DNA from: Actinomycetes bacterium
GTDB taxonomy: Bacteria; Actinomycetota; Coriobacteriia; Coriobacteriales; Eggerthellaceae
DNA length: 36,283 bases
NCBI GenBank assembly: GCA_023460315.1
Contig: JAEWQO010000137.1
Location: 1 to 36,283 of the forward strand
Direction: 5' to 3'
Shown here: in pieces, positions 22,851 through 31,221 of the stretch
Position numbering within the stretch: position 1 is the stretch's first letter
How the letters are laid out: each line of letters starts with the position of its first letter
Position numbers and translations under genes: made by a program
The notes under the pieces: model-generated
What the model was told of the DNA's origin: nothing
The model's input: only the letters and a program-made list of their open reading frames with translations
The model's database searches: none

Positions 22851-22856
22851 TAAGAT
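22851..22856 (+). promoter_or_regulatory. -10 box implying a leaderless comF mRNA
   Basis: TAAGAT ends six bases before the comF ATG, so transcription would start at or next to the A of the start codon. No Shine-Dalgarno is visible before the ATG, which fits leaderless translation. The -35 is poor. Confidence 0.45.
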
Positions 22857-22862
22857 TGTCCC

Positions 22863-23630
22863 ATGCCGGAGTTCCCTGACATATCCGCCCCAGACGGTTC
22901 CACGTCGTCGCCCGCCCGCACCTATGCGAAGCTGATCGGCGAGGCCGTGGCCGAAACGCTCTGGCCGACGCGCTGTGCCGTTTGCGACGTGCCGGGAGCC
23001 GTGCTCTGTCGATCATGCCGGCTGATGCTCCCCTTCATCGACCAATGCCGAGCCTGCCCACGGTGCGGCGCGCCGTTCGGGCGCGTCCAGTGCACCGAAT
23101 GCAACGACATCGTGCTCGCCGCGTCCGGCCGGAGTGTGCTGCCATTCGACGGTTGCGTCTGCGCAGCAACCTTCGACGAGACGACCGCACGAGTCATTCG
23201 CACCTGGAAGGACGCAGGAGAGCGGCGCTTAAAAGGCGACATGGCGGATCTCATGGCAGCAGCCATCCCGCCGGAATGGCTGTACGATCTATCGGCCGTC
23301 CTGTGCATTCCAGCGTCAAGGGCGGCCCTCAGGCAGCGGGGGTTCGATCATGGTCAGCTGCTCGGCTCGGCCGTCGCCGATCGGCTCAACCTGCCCTGCG
23401 CACCGGCACTCGCCCGACCTTGTAGCGCCGATCAGCGGAAGCTGGGACGCAAAGCACGGATTTCGAACACGGCCGGCCGCTTCGCGACCCTTCCCGGAGC
23501 GACCGTCCCCAAATCCGTGTTGCTCGTCGACGACGTCTACACCACAGGAGCCACCCTTTTCAACGCCTGCGACGCGCTTCGCGCAGCACAGGTCCAAACG
23601 ATCCGCTGCGTGACGTTTGCCCGGGTTTAG
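22863..23630 (+). CDS. comF: ComF family amidophosphoribosyltransferase-like protein
   Basis: A 255-residue ComF protein. The N-terminus has an eight-cysteine zinc ribbon (CAVC and CRSC, then CRACPRC and CTEC). The C-terminal phosphoribosyltransferase domain carries the PRPP-binding signature VLLVDDVYTTGATLF (about 219-233) and the preceding AALRQRGFDHGQLLG. ComF is needed for DNA uptake in naturally competent bacteria, but homologues are widespread and of uncertain biochemical role. No other competence genes are nearby. The ATG at 22863 gives the usual family length. Confidence 0.95.
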   Translation: MPEFPDISAPDGSTSSPARTYAKLIGEAVAETLWPTRCAVCDVPGAVLCRSCRLMLPFIDQCRACPRCGAPFGRVQCTECNDIVLAASGRSVLPFDGCVCAATFDETTARVIRTWKDAGERRLKGDMADLMAAAIPPEWLYDLSAVLCIPASRAALRQRGFDHGQLLGSAVADRLNLPCAPALARPCSADQRKLGRKARISNTAGRFATLPGATVPKSVLLVDDVYTTGATLFNACDALRAAQVQTIRCVTFARV

Positions 23631-24079
23631 AGACGCAACGTGCCGGAATCGGGCCATCGATAGAATGCGGCACCTGGAGGCGCTCCGCGCAAGCCAACGC
23701 GCCCTTCGCTTCATGCCTGACTCACGCTTGTTTCGCAGGGGACCTCGTCGACGATGTGGCACGACCTGCCTCATGGCCGGCTTTTCCAGCAGAGCGGCAA
23801 GCTCATGGCACCTGCCGCGCCCGGCCGAACCGGGCTCAACGATCAGACCTGGCCAACCGGCAAGACCCAGCCCAGTACAGCGACCCAATCTCGTCGATCC
23901 AAGACGGCCCCAACCTGCCGCGGCTCAATGCAAGGGCTGAATCCACTCCAAGCCGCAGCCGGCAGTGGCCCAGCGGCCCACTCCTGCCGGTCAATCCAAT
24001 CGACCCCAGGACTCCCAAGGCAAACCCTGTCGAATGGCGGAGCAGGAAGGAGACGCACGGGAGTCTCTCGAGGCTCCCG
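23631..24079. other. Convergent intergenic region with hairpins
   Basis: This lies between the comF stop (+) and the glycosyltransferase stop (-). The plus-strand frames (23754-24209, 23756-24355) are not credible genes. Hairpins are at 23819-23835 (GCCCGG/CCGGGC), 23959-23990 (CCGGCAG/CTGCCGG with an inner TGG/CCA) and about 24060-24079 (GGGAG/CTCCC with inner CTC/GAG), the last directly after the glycosyltransferase stop. None is followed by a clear T tract, so terminator activity is uncertain. Confidence 0.4.
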
Positions 24080-25405
24080 CTATATGATGCGCTCGCGCTC
24101 TCTGTCGGCGGCCGCATCGGAAAACTCGGTGACATCGATCGAGATGCTGTGCTGGATAGGCTTCCACCTGCATTTTTTCACAAGAGCAACCAATGCGATA
24201 GGCACATAGGTCAACATGAAGAACGGGAAGGTGAACATGTAGAGCACCTTTTTGGCAGTGGTGGAGTGGATGGAGTCCCACTCAACGAAGGTGGTGAGCA
24301 CGCCGAACATGAACATAAAGACCATGTAGTTGAACAGACAGAAGAAAATGGATGAGATGGATGAGGCTATCATGATACCCGTCGACATCATGCCCGAGGC
24401 GGCCAGCACAACGATAATGGCGTTGAACAGGACCGACACGATAGTGAGCAGCATGCCGGGCGCAATGGTCATAAGCATGTCATAGCAGGCGAAGCGCGCA
24501 CCGCGGGGATTGACGGCGATGCCCTTCACCAAACGTGCTCCATAGTGCCAAAATACTTGATAGAACCCTTTCGCCCAGCGAAAGCGCTGATTCCACGAAT
24601 CACGGAACGTGATGGGCTGCTCGTCATAGAGAATGGCCGTTGGCGTGTAGCTGATGCGCGTGCCTTCGAGGATGCTGTTCGTGGAAAACTCGATGTCCTC
24701 GGTGAGAAGGTGCCATTTCCAGCCGCCATGCTTTTCAATGACGTCCGCGGCGATGAAAAATCCCGTGCCCGACACGGCGCAGCTCGTGTTGAGCGTGAGA
24801 CGAGCCTGATTCAGGAACTTGGCTTCGCGCAGGAACCACACGGCATATCCGGCAGAAATCCAATTTGAATCGTAATTCTTGGAGTTACGATAGCTGGTCG
24901 AGGCCTTGGCGCCGTTGTCGAACGTCTTGTTCATCTCGCGGAAATAGTTCACGTCGAGCACATTGTCCGCATCGAACACGAAGAAGGCTTCGTAGCCACG
25001 GTCGCCGTAATGCTCGCGAATGCACTGGAATCCATAATCCAGCGCATAGCCCTTCCCCACGTCCTTCTGATTGAAGCGCGGAAACACGACGGAACCGGCC
25101 TCACGTGCAACTTGAGCCGTGTCGTCGGTGCAATTGTCGGCGACGACAAACACGTCGATGAGCTCTGACGGATAGTTCTGGACTTTGATTGAGTGGATGA
25201 GATCACCGATGACCGCACGCTCGTTGCGGGCCGAAATCACAACGGCATACCGATGGTTCATCTTTGCCGACAGCTCTTTTGGCTTGCGGGTCAAAACCAC
25301 AAACACGTAATAAAGCTGGTAGGTATAGCAAATGCTGAATGTCAGGAACACGCAGAAGTTGAAAATATCCACGAACGATATCTGCGAAAAAAACTGGTCG
25401 AACAC
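24080..25405 (-). CDS. Membrane glycosyltransferase, GT2 family
   Basis: A 441-residue processive-type GT2 enzyme. A membrane helix lies near residues 11-38. The catalytic domain has VVISARNERAVIGDLIHSIK, ADNCTDDT (89-96), DADN (145-148), TED (235-237) and QRFRW (273-277), together the D, DxD, TED and Q(R/Q)xRW set of polysaccharide synthases such as PgaC and hyaluronan synthase. At least three hydrophobic helices follow. The start is taken as GTG at 25405 because AAGGAG lies five bases before it; the ATG at 25465 would add an Arg/Cys-rich stretch. The sugar substrate is unknown and no other polysaccharide genes are adjacent. Confidence 0.93.
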   Translation of the reverse strand: MFDQFFSQISFVDIFNFCVFLTFSICYTYQLYYVFVVLTRKPKELSAKMNHRYAVVISARNERAVIGDLIHSIKVQNYPSELIDVFVVADNCTDDTAQVAREAGSVVFPRFNQKDVGKGYALDYGFQCIREHYGDRGYEAFFVFDADNVLDVNYFREMNKTFDNGAKASTSYRNSKNYDSNWISAGYAVWFLREAKFLNQARLTLNTSCAVSGTGFFIAADVIEKHGGWKWHLLTEDIEFSTNSILEGTRISYTPTAILYDEQPITFRDSWNQRFRWAKGFYQVFWHYGARLVKGIAVNPRGARFACYDMLMTIAPGMLLTIVSVLFNAIIVVLAASGMMSTGIMIASSISSIFFCLFNYMVFMFMFGVLTTFVEWDSIHSTTAKKVLYMFTFPFFMLTYVPIALVALVKKCRWKPIQHSISIDVTEFSDAAADRERERII

Positions 25406-25563
25406 CTTCACTCCTTCGTTAGGCCGCGCACCCCGCATGCAACCCTGCTTCGCACGCAGCCGCACCCGCCGAGCGCGTGCCGTACCCGGCGATGCCAGTG
25501 CCCACGCTTCTTCCTCTTTTTAGATCTCAGAACCCTCTCCAAAGCGCATTGCAGGCTGCGAAG

Positions 25564-25569
25564 ATTATA
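25564..25569 (-). promoter_or_regulatory. -10 box of the glycosyltransferase gene
   Basis: A perfect TATAAT on the minus strand with predicted start near 25557, giving a leader of about 150 bases. A TTGTCG -35-like hexamer lies 22 bases upstream, too far for a standard promoter. Confidence 0.45.
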
Positions 25570-25875
25570 GCCCCTGGACGACCGTTCGTTTCGACAAGAG
25601 GTTCTTTCATTGCCATTTCCTCAGAGATAGCCGCGATAAAACACGCTTTTTCACAAAGGTTCTGCATATGAACTTCACAACTTTCAGGCCGGAGGAGGCA
25701 GCGAACCAGCGCGGTTCCGCCCACCTGAACCCCTCCACCCGCCGGTGCCACCACGAAACAGCCGCTCTCCCCCACCTGGCCCAGACGAGCCCGCTTCAAC
25801 CGACCCGGCGTCGACAGGTGGGGCCGTTCCGTCCGTTTCATGAAACCCATCGGCACAAACGCAGAGGGCTAAAAC

Positions 25876-25884
25876 TGGTATGAT
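25876..25884 (+). promoter_or_regulatory. Extended -10 promoter of ahcY
   Basis: TGG followed by TATGAT (25879-25884) is an extended -10, 61 bases before the ahcY start. The -35 is weak. Confidence 0.5.
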
Positions 25885-25945
25885 ACGTTTCAATTACTTC
25901 GACGAAAACTGTTCTGCATCACCGAATTGCCTTGGAGGCGGCCCC

Positions 25946-27211
25946 ATGCCCGACAACTACGACATCAAAGACATCACCTTGGCCGACGCGGGCCTCGCCC
26001 GCATTCTGTGGGCCGACCGCGACATGCCCGTGCTCGCGTCCATCCGCGAGCGCTTCGAGCGCGAGAAGCCCCTGGAGGGCATCCGCATCGGCGCGTGCAT
26101 GCACGTGACCACCGAGACGGCGAACCTCATGCGGGCGCTCGCAGCCTCGGGCGCGCAGGTGACGCTCTGCGCGTCGAACCCCCTGTCGACCCAAGACGAC
26201 ACGGCCGCCTCCCTCGTGCGCGACTTCGGCATCGACGTCCACGCCATCGCCGGGGAGGACATGGAGACCTATGGCCGGCACCTCGAGGCGGTCATCTCCA
26301 CCGACCCGCAGATCATCATGGACGACGGCGCCGACCTCGACACCGCGTTGCACACCGCCTTCACCGACAAGCTGGAGCACGTCGTGGGCGGCACCGAGGA
26401 AACCACGACGGGCGTGGTTCGCCTCATGTCCATGGCGGCCGAAGGCACGCTTGCCTACCCCGTGTTCAACATCAACGACGCCAACACGAAGCACTTCTTC
26501 GACAACCACTACGGCACGGGCCAGAGCACGCTCGACGGCATCGTCCGCGCCACCAACCGCCTGCTCTGCGGCCGCACCATCGTCATCTCAGGCTACGGTT
26601 ACTGCGGCAGCGGGCTCGCGCTGCGCGCGAAGGGCATGGGCATGAACGTCATCGTGTGCGAGGTCGACCCGCTGAAGGCGCTGGAAGCCCACATGGAGGG
26701 CTACCGGGTCATGAAGGCCGCGGAAGCCGCCGAGCACGCTGACGTGTGGGTGACGGTCACCGGCAACTGCAAGGTCGTCGACGGCCCCGCGTTCGAGCAC
26801 CTGAAGGACGGCGCCATCATCTGCAACTCCGGCCACTTCGACTCCGAGATCAACATCGGCTGGCTCAGGGAGCATGCGACGAAGGTCGAGGAGGTCAAGC
26901 CCCTCGTGGAGGAATACACCCTCCCCGACGGCCGCACCGTCATCGTGCTCGCCCAAGGACGCCTGGTGAACCTGTCGTGCGCCGAGGGCCATCCGGCATC
27001 GGTCATGGACATGAGCTTCGCCAATCAGGCGCTCGCCGCCGAGTATCTGTTCCAGCATGCCGGCGAGCTGGAAAACAAGGTGTACGACGTGCCCTCCGCC
27101 ATCGACGACGGCGTGGCCCGCGTGAAGCTTGAGACCTTGGGAGTGACCATCGACACCCTCACCGACGAGCAGATCGCATACATGGGCTCCTGGAATTTCG
27201 CCCAAGCGTAG
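25946..27211 (+). CDS. ahcY: S-adenosylhomocysteine hydrolase
   Basis: A 421-residue NAD-dependent enzyme that splits S-adenosylhomocysteine into adenosine and homocysteine, clearing the product inhibitor of methyltransferases. Visible motifs are HVTTETAN (53-60), MDDGAD (125-130), GGTEETTTG (148-156), FNINDANTKHFFDN (174-187) with the substrate Lys and Asp, and the NAD-binding loop SGYGYCGSG (215-223), then NSGHFDSEI. The compact length and lack of the usual KPDHYRY ending fit the archaeal/thermophile-like short form. The ATG at 25946 has GGAGG seven bases upstream. GC content looks higher here than in the flanks, with almost every third codon position G or C. Confidence 0.97.
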   Translation: MPDNYDIKDITLADAGLARILWADRDMPVLASIRERFEREKPLEGIRIGACMHVTTETANLMRALAASGAQVTLCASNPLSTQDDTAASLVRDFGIDVHAIAGEDMETYGRHLEAVISTDPQIIMDDGADLDTALHTAFTDKLEHVVGGTEETTTGVVRLMSMAAEGTLAYPVFNINDANTKHFFDNHYGTGQSTLDGIVRATNRLLCGRTIVISGYGYCGSGLALRAKGMGMNVIVCEVDPLKALEAHMEGYRVMKAAEAAEHADVWVTVTGNCKVVDGPAFEHLKDGAIICNSGHFDSEINIGWLREHATKVEEVKPLVEEYTLPDGRTVIVLAQGRLVNLSCAEGHPASVMDMSFANQALAAEYLFQHAGELENKVYDVPSAIDDGVARVKLETLGVTIDTLTDEQIAYMGSWNFAQA

Positions 27212-27265
27212 AAGAAGACGTCGCCACGATGCCGCCGTGCGCCCGCGAAAGGGGCGCACGGCGGC

Positions 27266-27946
27266 TTAGCTTTCGACGATCACGCCAAGTCGCTGTGCTA
27301 TACCAGCAGCTTGGTAAAGGTCCATTGTGCAACCTCGCAACTCTCCCATGGCATCAGACAGCACGATGTCTGCCAGCTGGCATGTTGTCAAATCGATGCC
27401 GAAAAGGCTCGTGCGGAAGAAGCTGGTGCCGACAAACCGCACGCCATCGAACGAAACCCCCTTGAGGCGGGCCTCCCCGATGTCCGCATGTGAAAAATCG
27501 CTTGAGGCGACAAGGGAATCCTCCCATCTCGCCTTCGCAAACGATGCGTACGAGCACGTGGAGTCCTCCATGTCGATCAGACGAAAGGTCGCCTCACTGA
27601 AATCGGTGCCGGTGAGCTTGCATGAGCGGAACCCGCAGCGCATAAAGTTCGACGCGGAGAAATCACTATTCGAGAAATCACATCCCGAGAACAGGACGTC
27701 CTCGAAAACCGTATGCGAGAAATCGCATCCCGCATACGAACAGCGCTCGAAGTGAGATTCCTCAACCTCCAGGGAAGCGAAGCCGACACGGGATTCCACG
27801 TCGTCCGCAACATGGACGCGGGACACCGCCAGATCGCCGTCGTTCGACTGGCCGATCCACGCCATAAACCCTTTGACCTCAACAAGCCGCTCAGGAACGA
27901 CTCGCTGCGGCGGACATCCCACCCGAGCCAACGACGCCCTGTCCAT
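27266..27946 (-). CDS. Pentapeptide-repeat protein
   Basis: About 226 residues. From about residue 65 the chain is built of five-residue units with a central Phe or Leu (such as CDFSH, VLFSG, CDFSN, SDFSA, SNFMR, TDFSE), the A(D/N)Lxx-type repeat that folds into a square beta helix. Cysteine at the first unit position is unusually frequent. The start ATG at 27946 has GGGAGG five bases upstream; another ATG at 27970 is possible. It follows the ABC-2 permease by 55 bases on the same strand. Pentapeptide proteins such as Qnr and McbG protect gyrase from inhibitors and can be encoded near exporters; whether that holds here is a guess. Confidence 0.88.
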   Translation of the reverse strand: MDRASLARVGCPPQRVVPERLVEVKGFMAWIGQSNDGDLAVSRVHVADDVESRVGFASLEVEESHFERCSYAGCDFSHTVFEDVLFSGCDFSNSDFSASNFMRCGFRSCKLTGTDFSEATFRLIDMEDSTCSYASFAKARWEDSLVASSDFSHADIGEARLKGVSFDGVRFVGTSFFRTSLFGIDLTTCQLADIVLSDAMGELRGCTMDLYQAAGIAQRLGVIVES

Positions 27947-28001
27947 CAGTTCCTCCCTTTCCCACGCCATCTTGGCTCCCGCGTCCGGCAGCTCGACTCT
28001 C

Positions 28002-29174
28002 CTAGCGGGCAAACATGAGCCGCTCGCTGCCGAACATGCGCTGGAGCACGGCGATGCCGATGGCCGCAGCAGCCACATTGCTGACAACGCACAGCGCCAC
28101 GTTCACCGGCTGCGCCTCAAAGGTGAGTATGCCGATCATGCACTGCACGCTGTTATAGAGAGGGATAAGATAGTACACCGCATCAGTCCTCGCCTCGCCA
28201 AACATGCCCAGAAGGCCCACGCCCACCACGACGATCATGAGCGGAGTCAGATACAGCTGCGCTTCCTTCGTTGTCTTGGCCAGCGCGGAGACAAGGGCGA
28301 TGAGCACCACCATCACGAGGGTCGTCGAGAGAATGACAAGGATAAGCGGCGCATATTCCGCTGGACCATACACATTGATGTCCATCTGCCCCTGCATGAG
28401 ATTCGACAGTCCAGCCACGATGCCGACAGCGCTGGAAATCGCTATGGCAAGGCCGATGAGGGCAAGCGCAAGGACCTTCCCGAGCGCGATGTCGCTTCGC
28501 CGGACGGGCGCCGCCAGCAACGTCGCCATCGTGCCTCGCTCCTTTTCTCCCGCAACGGACTCAGCCGCAACGGACATGCAGCCGCTGAACAGCAGAACGA
28601 GCAGCAGCATGGGAACGATGGAAACGACAAAGGTCGCGGCACGGTCCTTCGCATCAGAGACGTCATAGGACCCCTCCCCCGCGTTCACGTCAAAGCGATT
28701 TGACAACGACGACTCATATTCGTTCAGCACTGAGCTGAACAGCGCGTACGCATTCGCAGAGGCGGTGTCGGACGAGTCGAAGTAGATTTCCACCTGCGGG
28801 GCCGGCATCCCTGAGGCGGGATCGTACACCGCCACCGCCTCGTCGAATCCCTCGGGGAACACCGCATAGGCATTCACGTCTCCTGCGGCGATGCGGGACC
28901 TGATATCCTCGCTTGCAGGAAGCTCATCAACCGATTCGACCTCGATGCCCGACGCAGCAGCCACCTGCTCAATGCTGGCGGGCAAATTGACCACCGCCAC
29001 CTTCGATGTCTCGGTCCCCTCGTCTCCGAACATGCCCGACATGGCGCTCCCCATGACCGACCACATCAGAAATATAAGCAGGCCCGGCAGCACGATGGCC
29101 GTGAAGGCAGACACCCTGTTGCTGAAGAATCTCACCAATTCTTTCTTCGCTATGGCAATCACGTTGTTCTTCAT
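28002..29174 (-). CDS. ABC-2 type exporter permease (NatB-like)
   Basis: A 390-residue permease. The start MKNNVIAIAKKELVRFFSNR and first helix (AFTAIVLPGLLIFLMWSVMG) are followed by a large extracytoplasmic domain (about residues 45-190) and five or more helices in the C-terminal half, containing VAGEKERGTMATLLAAPVRR, the conserved ABC-2 (NatB/YhaP type) motif. It overlaps the ATPase stop by four bases (ATGA) and forms an exporter with it. NatAB-type systems export sodium or toxic compounds; the substrate is unknown. Confidence 0.93.
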   Translation of the reverse strand: MKNNVIAIAKKELVRFFSNRVSAFTAIVLPGLLIFLMWSVMGSAMSGMFGDEGTETSKVAVVNLPASIEQVAAASGIEVESVDELPASEDIRSRIAAGDVNAYAVFPEGFDEAVAVYDPASGMPAPQVEIYFDSSDTASANAYALFSSVLNEYESSLSNRFDVNAGEGSYDVSDAKDRAATFVVSIVPMLLLVLLFSGCMSVAAESVAGEKERGTMATLLAAPVRRSDIALGKVLALALIGLAIAISSAVGIVAGLSNLMQGQMDINVYGPAEYAPLILVILSTTLVMVVLIALVSALAKTTKEAQLYLTPLMIVVVGVGLLGMFGEARTDAVYYLIPLYNSVQCMIGILTFEAQPVNVALCVVSNVAAAAIGIAVLQRMFGSERLMFAR

Positions 29175-29947
29175 CGCAGGTCACCGACCTCAGCGCTATA
29201 CAGGTCGAAAAATGCGTCTTCGAGCGAACGTCCGCCCATCAACGACTCGAGGCTTCCGCACGCCACCATGCGCCCGCCGATGATGACGCCGACATGATCG
29301 CAGACCTTTTCCACCAGACTGAAGATATGCGTCGACAGCAGTATGGTCTTGCCCTCGCGCCTCAGTTCGACGAGAAAGTCAGTGACCGTCCTCGCCGTCA
29401 GCACGTCGAGACCATTGGTGGGCTCATCGAATATGATGACACGAGGATCATGCACAAGCGAGACCGCCAACGACGTCTTCTGCTTCATGCCCGTCGAGAG
29501 GTCGGCAACTTTCGTCTGAGCGAATGCATCGATGCCAAAACGATTGAACAGGCCGCGTTTGCGCTCGTCTCGCACCGCCGGATCAACCTTGTGCAGCTCT
29601 GAAAAGAAATCGAACAGGTAGGAAGGAGAAAACGTCTCCTCCAGCTTGAGCTCGCTTGTCAAAAACCCCATGGTACGCCGGACCTCCATCGGGTCGGACA
29701 CGACCGACGCGCCTCCGATGAAGGCATCGCCCGCATCGGGCTTGATAAGCGCGGCCAGCATGCGAAGCGTCGTGGTTTTACCCGCTCCGTTAGGACCGAG
29801 CAACCCGTATATCTCACCGCCCTCGACATCGAATGAGAGATCGGCGACTGCAACGTTTCGGCGCGTGCCGCCATGGTGCGCCCTGCGTTGCTGCGCGGAG
29901 AGAGGGTAAGTCTTGCTCAGGTTCTGAGCACGTATCGCGATATTCAT
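29171..29947 (-). CDS. ABC-2 type exporter ATPase (NatA-like)
   Basis: A 258-residue ATPase. Walker A is GPNGAGKTT, the Q-loop region MGFLTSELKLEETFSP, the signature LSTGMKQK (the STGM form typical of NatA/Ccm-type exporters), Walker B VIIFDEPTNGLD and the H-loop LSTHIFS. The ATG at 29947 is chosen (GAGG just upstream); the frame extends far upstream without coding character. It is the first gene of a three-gene operon with the permease and the pentapeptide protein. Confidence 0.95.
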   Translation of the reverse strand: MNIAIRAQNLSKTYPLSAQQRRAHHGGTRRNVAVADLSFDVEGGEIYGLLGPNGAGKTTTLRMLAALIKPDAGDAFIGGASVVSDPMEVRRTMGFLTSELKLEETFSPSYLFDFFSELHKVDPAVRDERKRGLFNRFGIDAFAQTKVADLSTGMKQKTSLAVSLVHDPRVIIFDEPTNGLDVLTARTVTDFLVELRREGKTILLSTHIFSLVEKVCDHVGVIIGGRMVACGSLESLMGGRSLEDAFFDLYSAEVGDLR

Positions 29948-30002
29948 ATGCCTCATTTCCTCGGACGGTAAGCACCCGTCCCCTTTCACTGCCAACCCCC
30001 TG

Positions 30003-30011
30003 AGTATAGCA
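30003..30011 (-). promoter_or_regulatory. Extended -10 promoter of the ABC-2 operon
   Basis: Minus strand TGC-TATACT (30011-30003), about 55 bases before the ATPase start. The -35 is weak. The string matches the one before the ybaN-like gene. Confidence 0.5.
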
Positions 30012-30257
30012 GGTGAACTGCGTTTTCCTCCGAAGACGCGGCCAGGGGTGCAGGCCGATAGCGCCGCAATGGGCCATCGAGCGCTCGAATGAAAGGGGTC
30101 GTTCAGGACAGGGAAGACCCAGACGGGCGGCGCATGACGCGAATCCGAGCGTATCGGGCCTCCGACGCGCGAAGACGTGCGCTCTAGGAGAAACGCGCGC
30201 CATGTCAACGTAAAAGAAACCGATGGGCTCCTTGCCTCACAAAAGAAAGAAAAGAGG

Positions 30258-30263
30258 TATAGT
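30258..30263 (+). promoter_or_regulatory. -10 box of the superoxide dismutase gene
   Basis: TATAGT lies about 67 bases before the start codon. A TTGCCT hexamer lies 20 bases upstream, longer than ideal. Confidence 0.45.
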
Positions 30264-30329
30264 CAAAGCCATTTCTCCCTGCTGCAAGGGCAGCGGAGAG
30301 TGCCGAGCATCTTTGAGACAGGAGGCGCC

Positions 30330-30926
30330 ATGCATGCCTTGCCCGACCTTCCCTATGACTATCAAGCGCTTGAACCGGCCATCAGCGGTGAAATCATGCA
30401 TTTCCATCACGATTTCCACCATCGGGCCTATGTCGACAAGCTCAATGCCGCACTTGAGAAAGCGCCGGAGCTCCAGCAGAAGCCTCTCGAGGACCTGCTG
30501 AGCGACCTCGGCAGCGTACCAGAATCGGTCCGGACGGCAATTCGCAACAATGGCGGCGGGCATTACAACCATTCGTTCTTCTGGCGTTGCCTCACGCCGG
30601 CATCGTCCCAGGAGCCGAGCGGCCAGCTGAAAGCTGACCTGGTGGCGAAATATGGTTCTTTCCAGGCGTTCGTCGATCAGTTCTCAGATGCCGCCGCCAA
30701 CCTCTTCGGAAGCGGCTGGACATGGCTTTTGTCCGACCTCTCGATCTTGACCACCCCCAATCAAGACACCCCCATAAGTGCGGGAAAACCGGCGCCCCTG
30801 CTTACGCTTGACGTATGGGAACATGCGTATTACCTCGATTACAAGAACAAACGCCCCGATTACATCAAAGCATGGTGGAGCATCGTCAATTGGGAAAGGG
30901 CCGAAGAGCTCTACTCCAAGCGTTAA
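30330..30926 (+). CDS. sodA: Superoxide dismutase, Mn/Fe family (Mn-type residues)
   Basis: A 198-residue cytosolic enzyme converting superoxide to peroxide and oxygen. The four metal ligands are His26, His81 (in GHYNHSFFW), Asp161 and His165 (in DVWEHAYYLDY). Gly at 76-77 and the later Gln in PNQDTP are the pattern of manganese or cambialistic enzymes rather than strict iron ones. HFHHDFHHRAYVDKLN is the N-terminal signature. The ATG at 30330 has AGGAGG four bases upstream; the longer frame from 30177 has no support. It is single and its presence suits an aerotolerant anaerobe. Confidence 0.96.
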   Translation: MHALPDLPYDYQALEPAISGEIMHFHHDFHHRAYVDKLNAALEKAPELQQKPLEDLLSDLGSVPESVRTAIRNNGGGHYNHSFFWRCLTPASSQEPSGQLKADLVAKYGSFQAFVDQFSDAAANLFGSGWTWLLSDLSILTTPNQDTPISAGKPAPLLTLDVWEHAYYLDYKNKRPDYIKAWWSIVNWERAEELYSKR

Positions 30927-31111
30927 TTCCACGGCATGAATGAGGCCGCCCCGGCAAAAGGCCCCGCATCGCATGCGTGCGATGGGAGCTGCCTCCCGCA
31001 CTCACGGATCGCGCCATCCGACCCGGAACCGAGCGCGAGCCAGCTTGCACAAGCAGGGCAACACGAAAAACAACAGCAGCGACTCCCCTTCCCGAAACGG
31101 CAAGGATGTCG

Positions 31112-31117
31112 TACAAT
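31112..31117 (+). promoter_or_regulatory. -10 box of tRNA-Thr
   Basis: TACAAT lies 20 bases before the mature tRNA 5' end, with predicted start near 31124. The -35 (TTCCCG) is poor. Confidence 0.5.
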
Positions 31118-31137
31118 ACGTTGTCGCACCGCTCTTT

Positions 31138-31212
31138 GCCAGCGTGGCGCAATGGTAGCGCAGCAGTTTTGTAAACTGCGGGTTGCAGGTTCAAATCCTG
31201 TCGCTGGCTCCA
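31138..31212 (+). tRNA. tRNA-Thr (anticodon TGT)
   Basis: A full cloverleaf: acceptor arms GCCAGCG and CGCTGGC, D arm GCGC-AATGGTA-GCGC, anticodon arm GCAGT-TTTGTAA-ACTGC with anticodon TGT (reads ACA and related Thr codons), variable loop GGGTT, T arm GCAGG-TTCAAAT-CCTGT, discriminator T and an encoded CCA. It is followed by its own terminator. Confidence 0.97.
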
Positions 31213-31221
31213 CAGAATTGC

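Larger units (their letters stand above)
22009..22862. other. Long intergenic region without a recognised gene
   Basis: About 850 bases between two divergent genes. Frames on both strands (22388-22798 minus, 22525-22935 plus) are Arg/Pro/Gly/Ala-rich, lack ribosome binding sites and overlap each other, so I do not call them genes. Structure is plentiful: a 7-bp hairpin near 22120-22140 (CGCGGCA/TGCCGCG) followed by seven As; arms GCAGGCGTC (22447-22455) and GACGCCTGC (22477-22485); a similar unit (CGCCTGCATCCC and CGTCTGCATCCC) repeated about 63 bases apart; arms CCCCTG/CAGGGG near 22603-22626; and a 20-bp perfect inverted repeat at 22684-22733. I looked for RNase P, tmRNA, SRP RNA and known riboswitch cores and saw none. 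A non-coding RNA remains possible. Confidence 0.45.
25406..25945. other. Divergent control region of GT2 and ahcY genes
   Basis: About 540 bases between two divergent genes. It contains the two promoters listed separately and an inverted repeat CCCCACCTG (25770-25778) / CAGGTGGGG (25815-25823) about 120 bases before ahcY. A 71-codon plus-strand frame at 25668-25883 has an AAAGG before its ATG, but its product is Arg/His/Pro-rich without motifs, so I do not call it. No SAH riboswitch core was recognised. Confidence 0.45.

Noticed and set aside
22388..22935. Overlapping 136-codon frames on both strands before comF
   Set aside because: Neither has a ribosome binding site or family features; both span the perfect inverted repeat, which gives mirrored peptide segments.
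25668..25883. 71-codon plus-strand frame before ahcY
   Set aside because: AAAGG precedes its ATG, but the product is Arg/His/Pro-rich, has no homologous feel and overlaps the ahcY promoter.
25885..25945. SAH riboswitch in the ahcY leader
   Set aside because: The leader is only about 55 bases and lacks the conserved GAGGAGCGC-type core.
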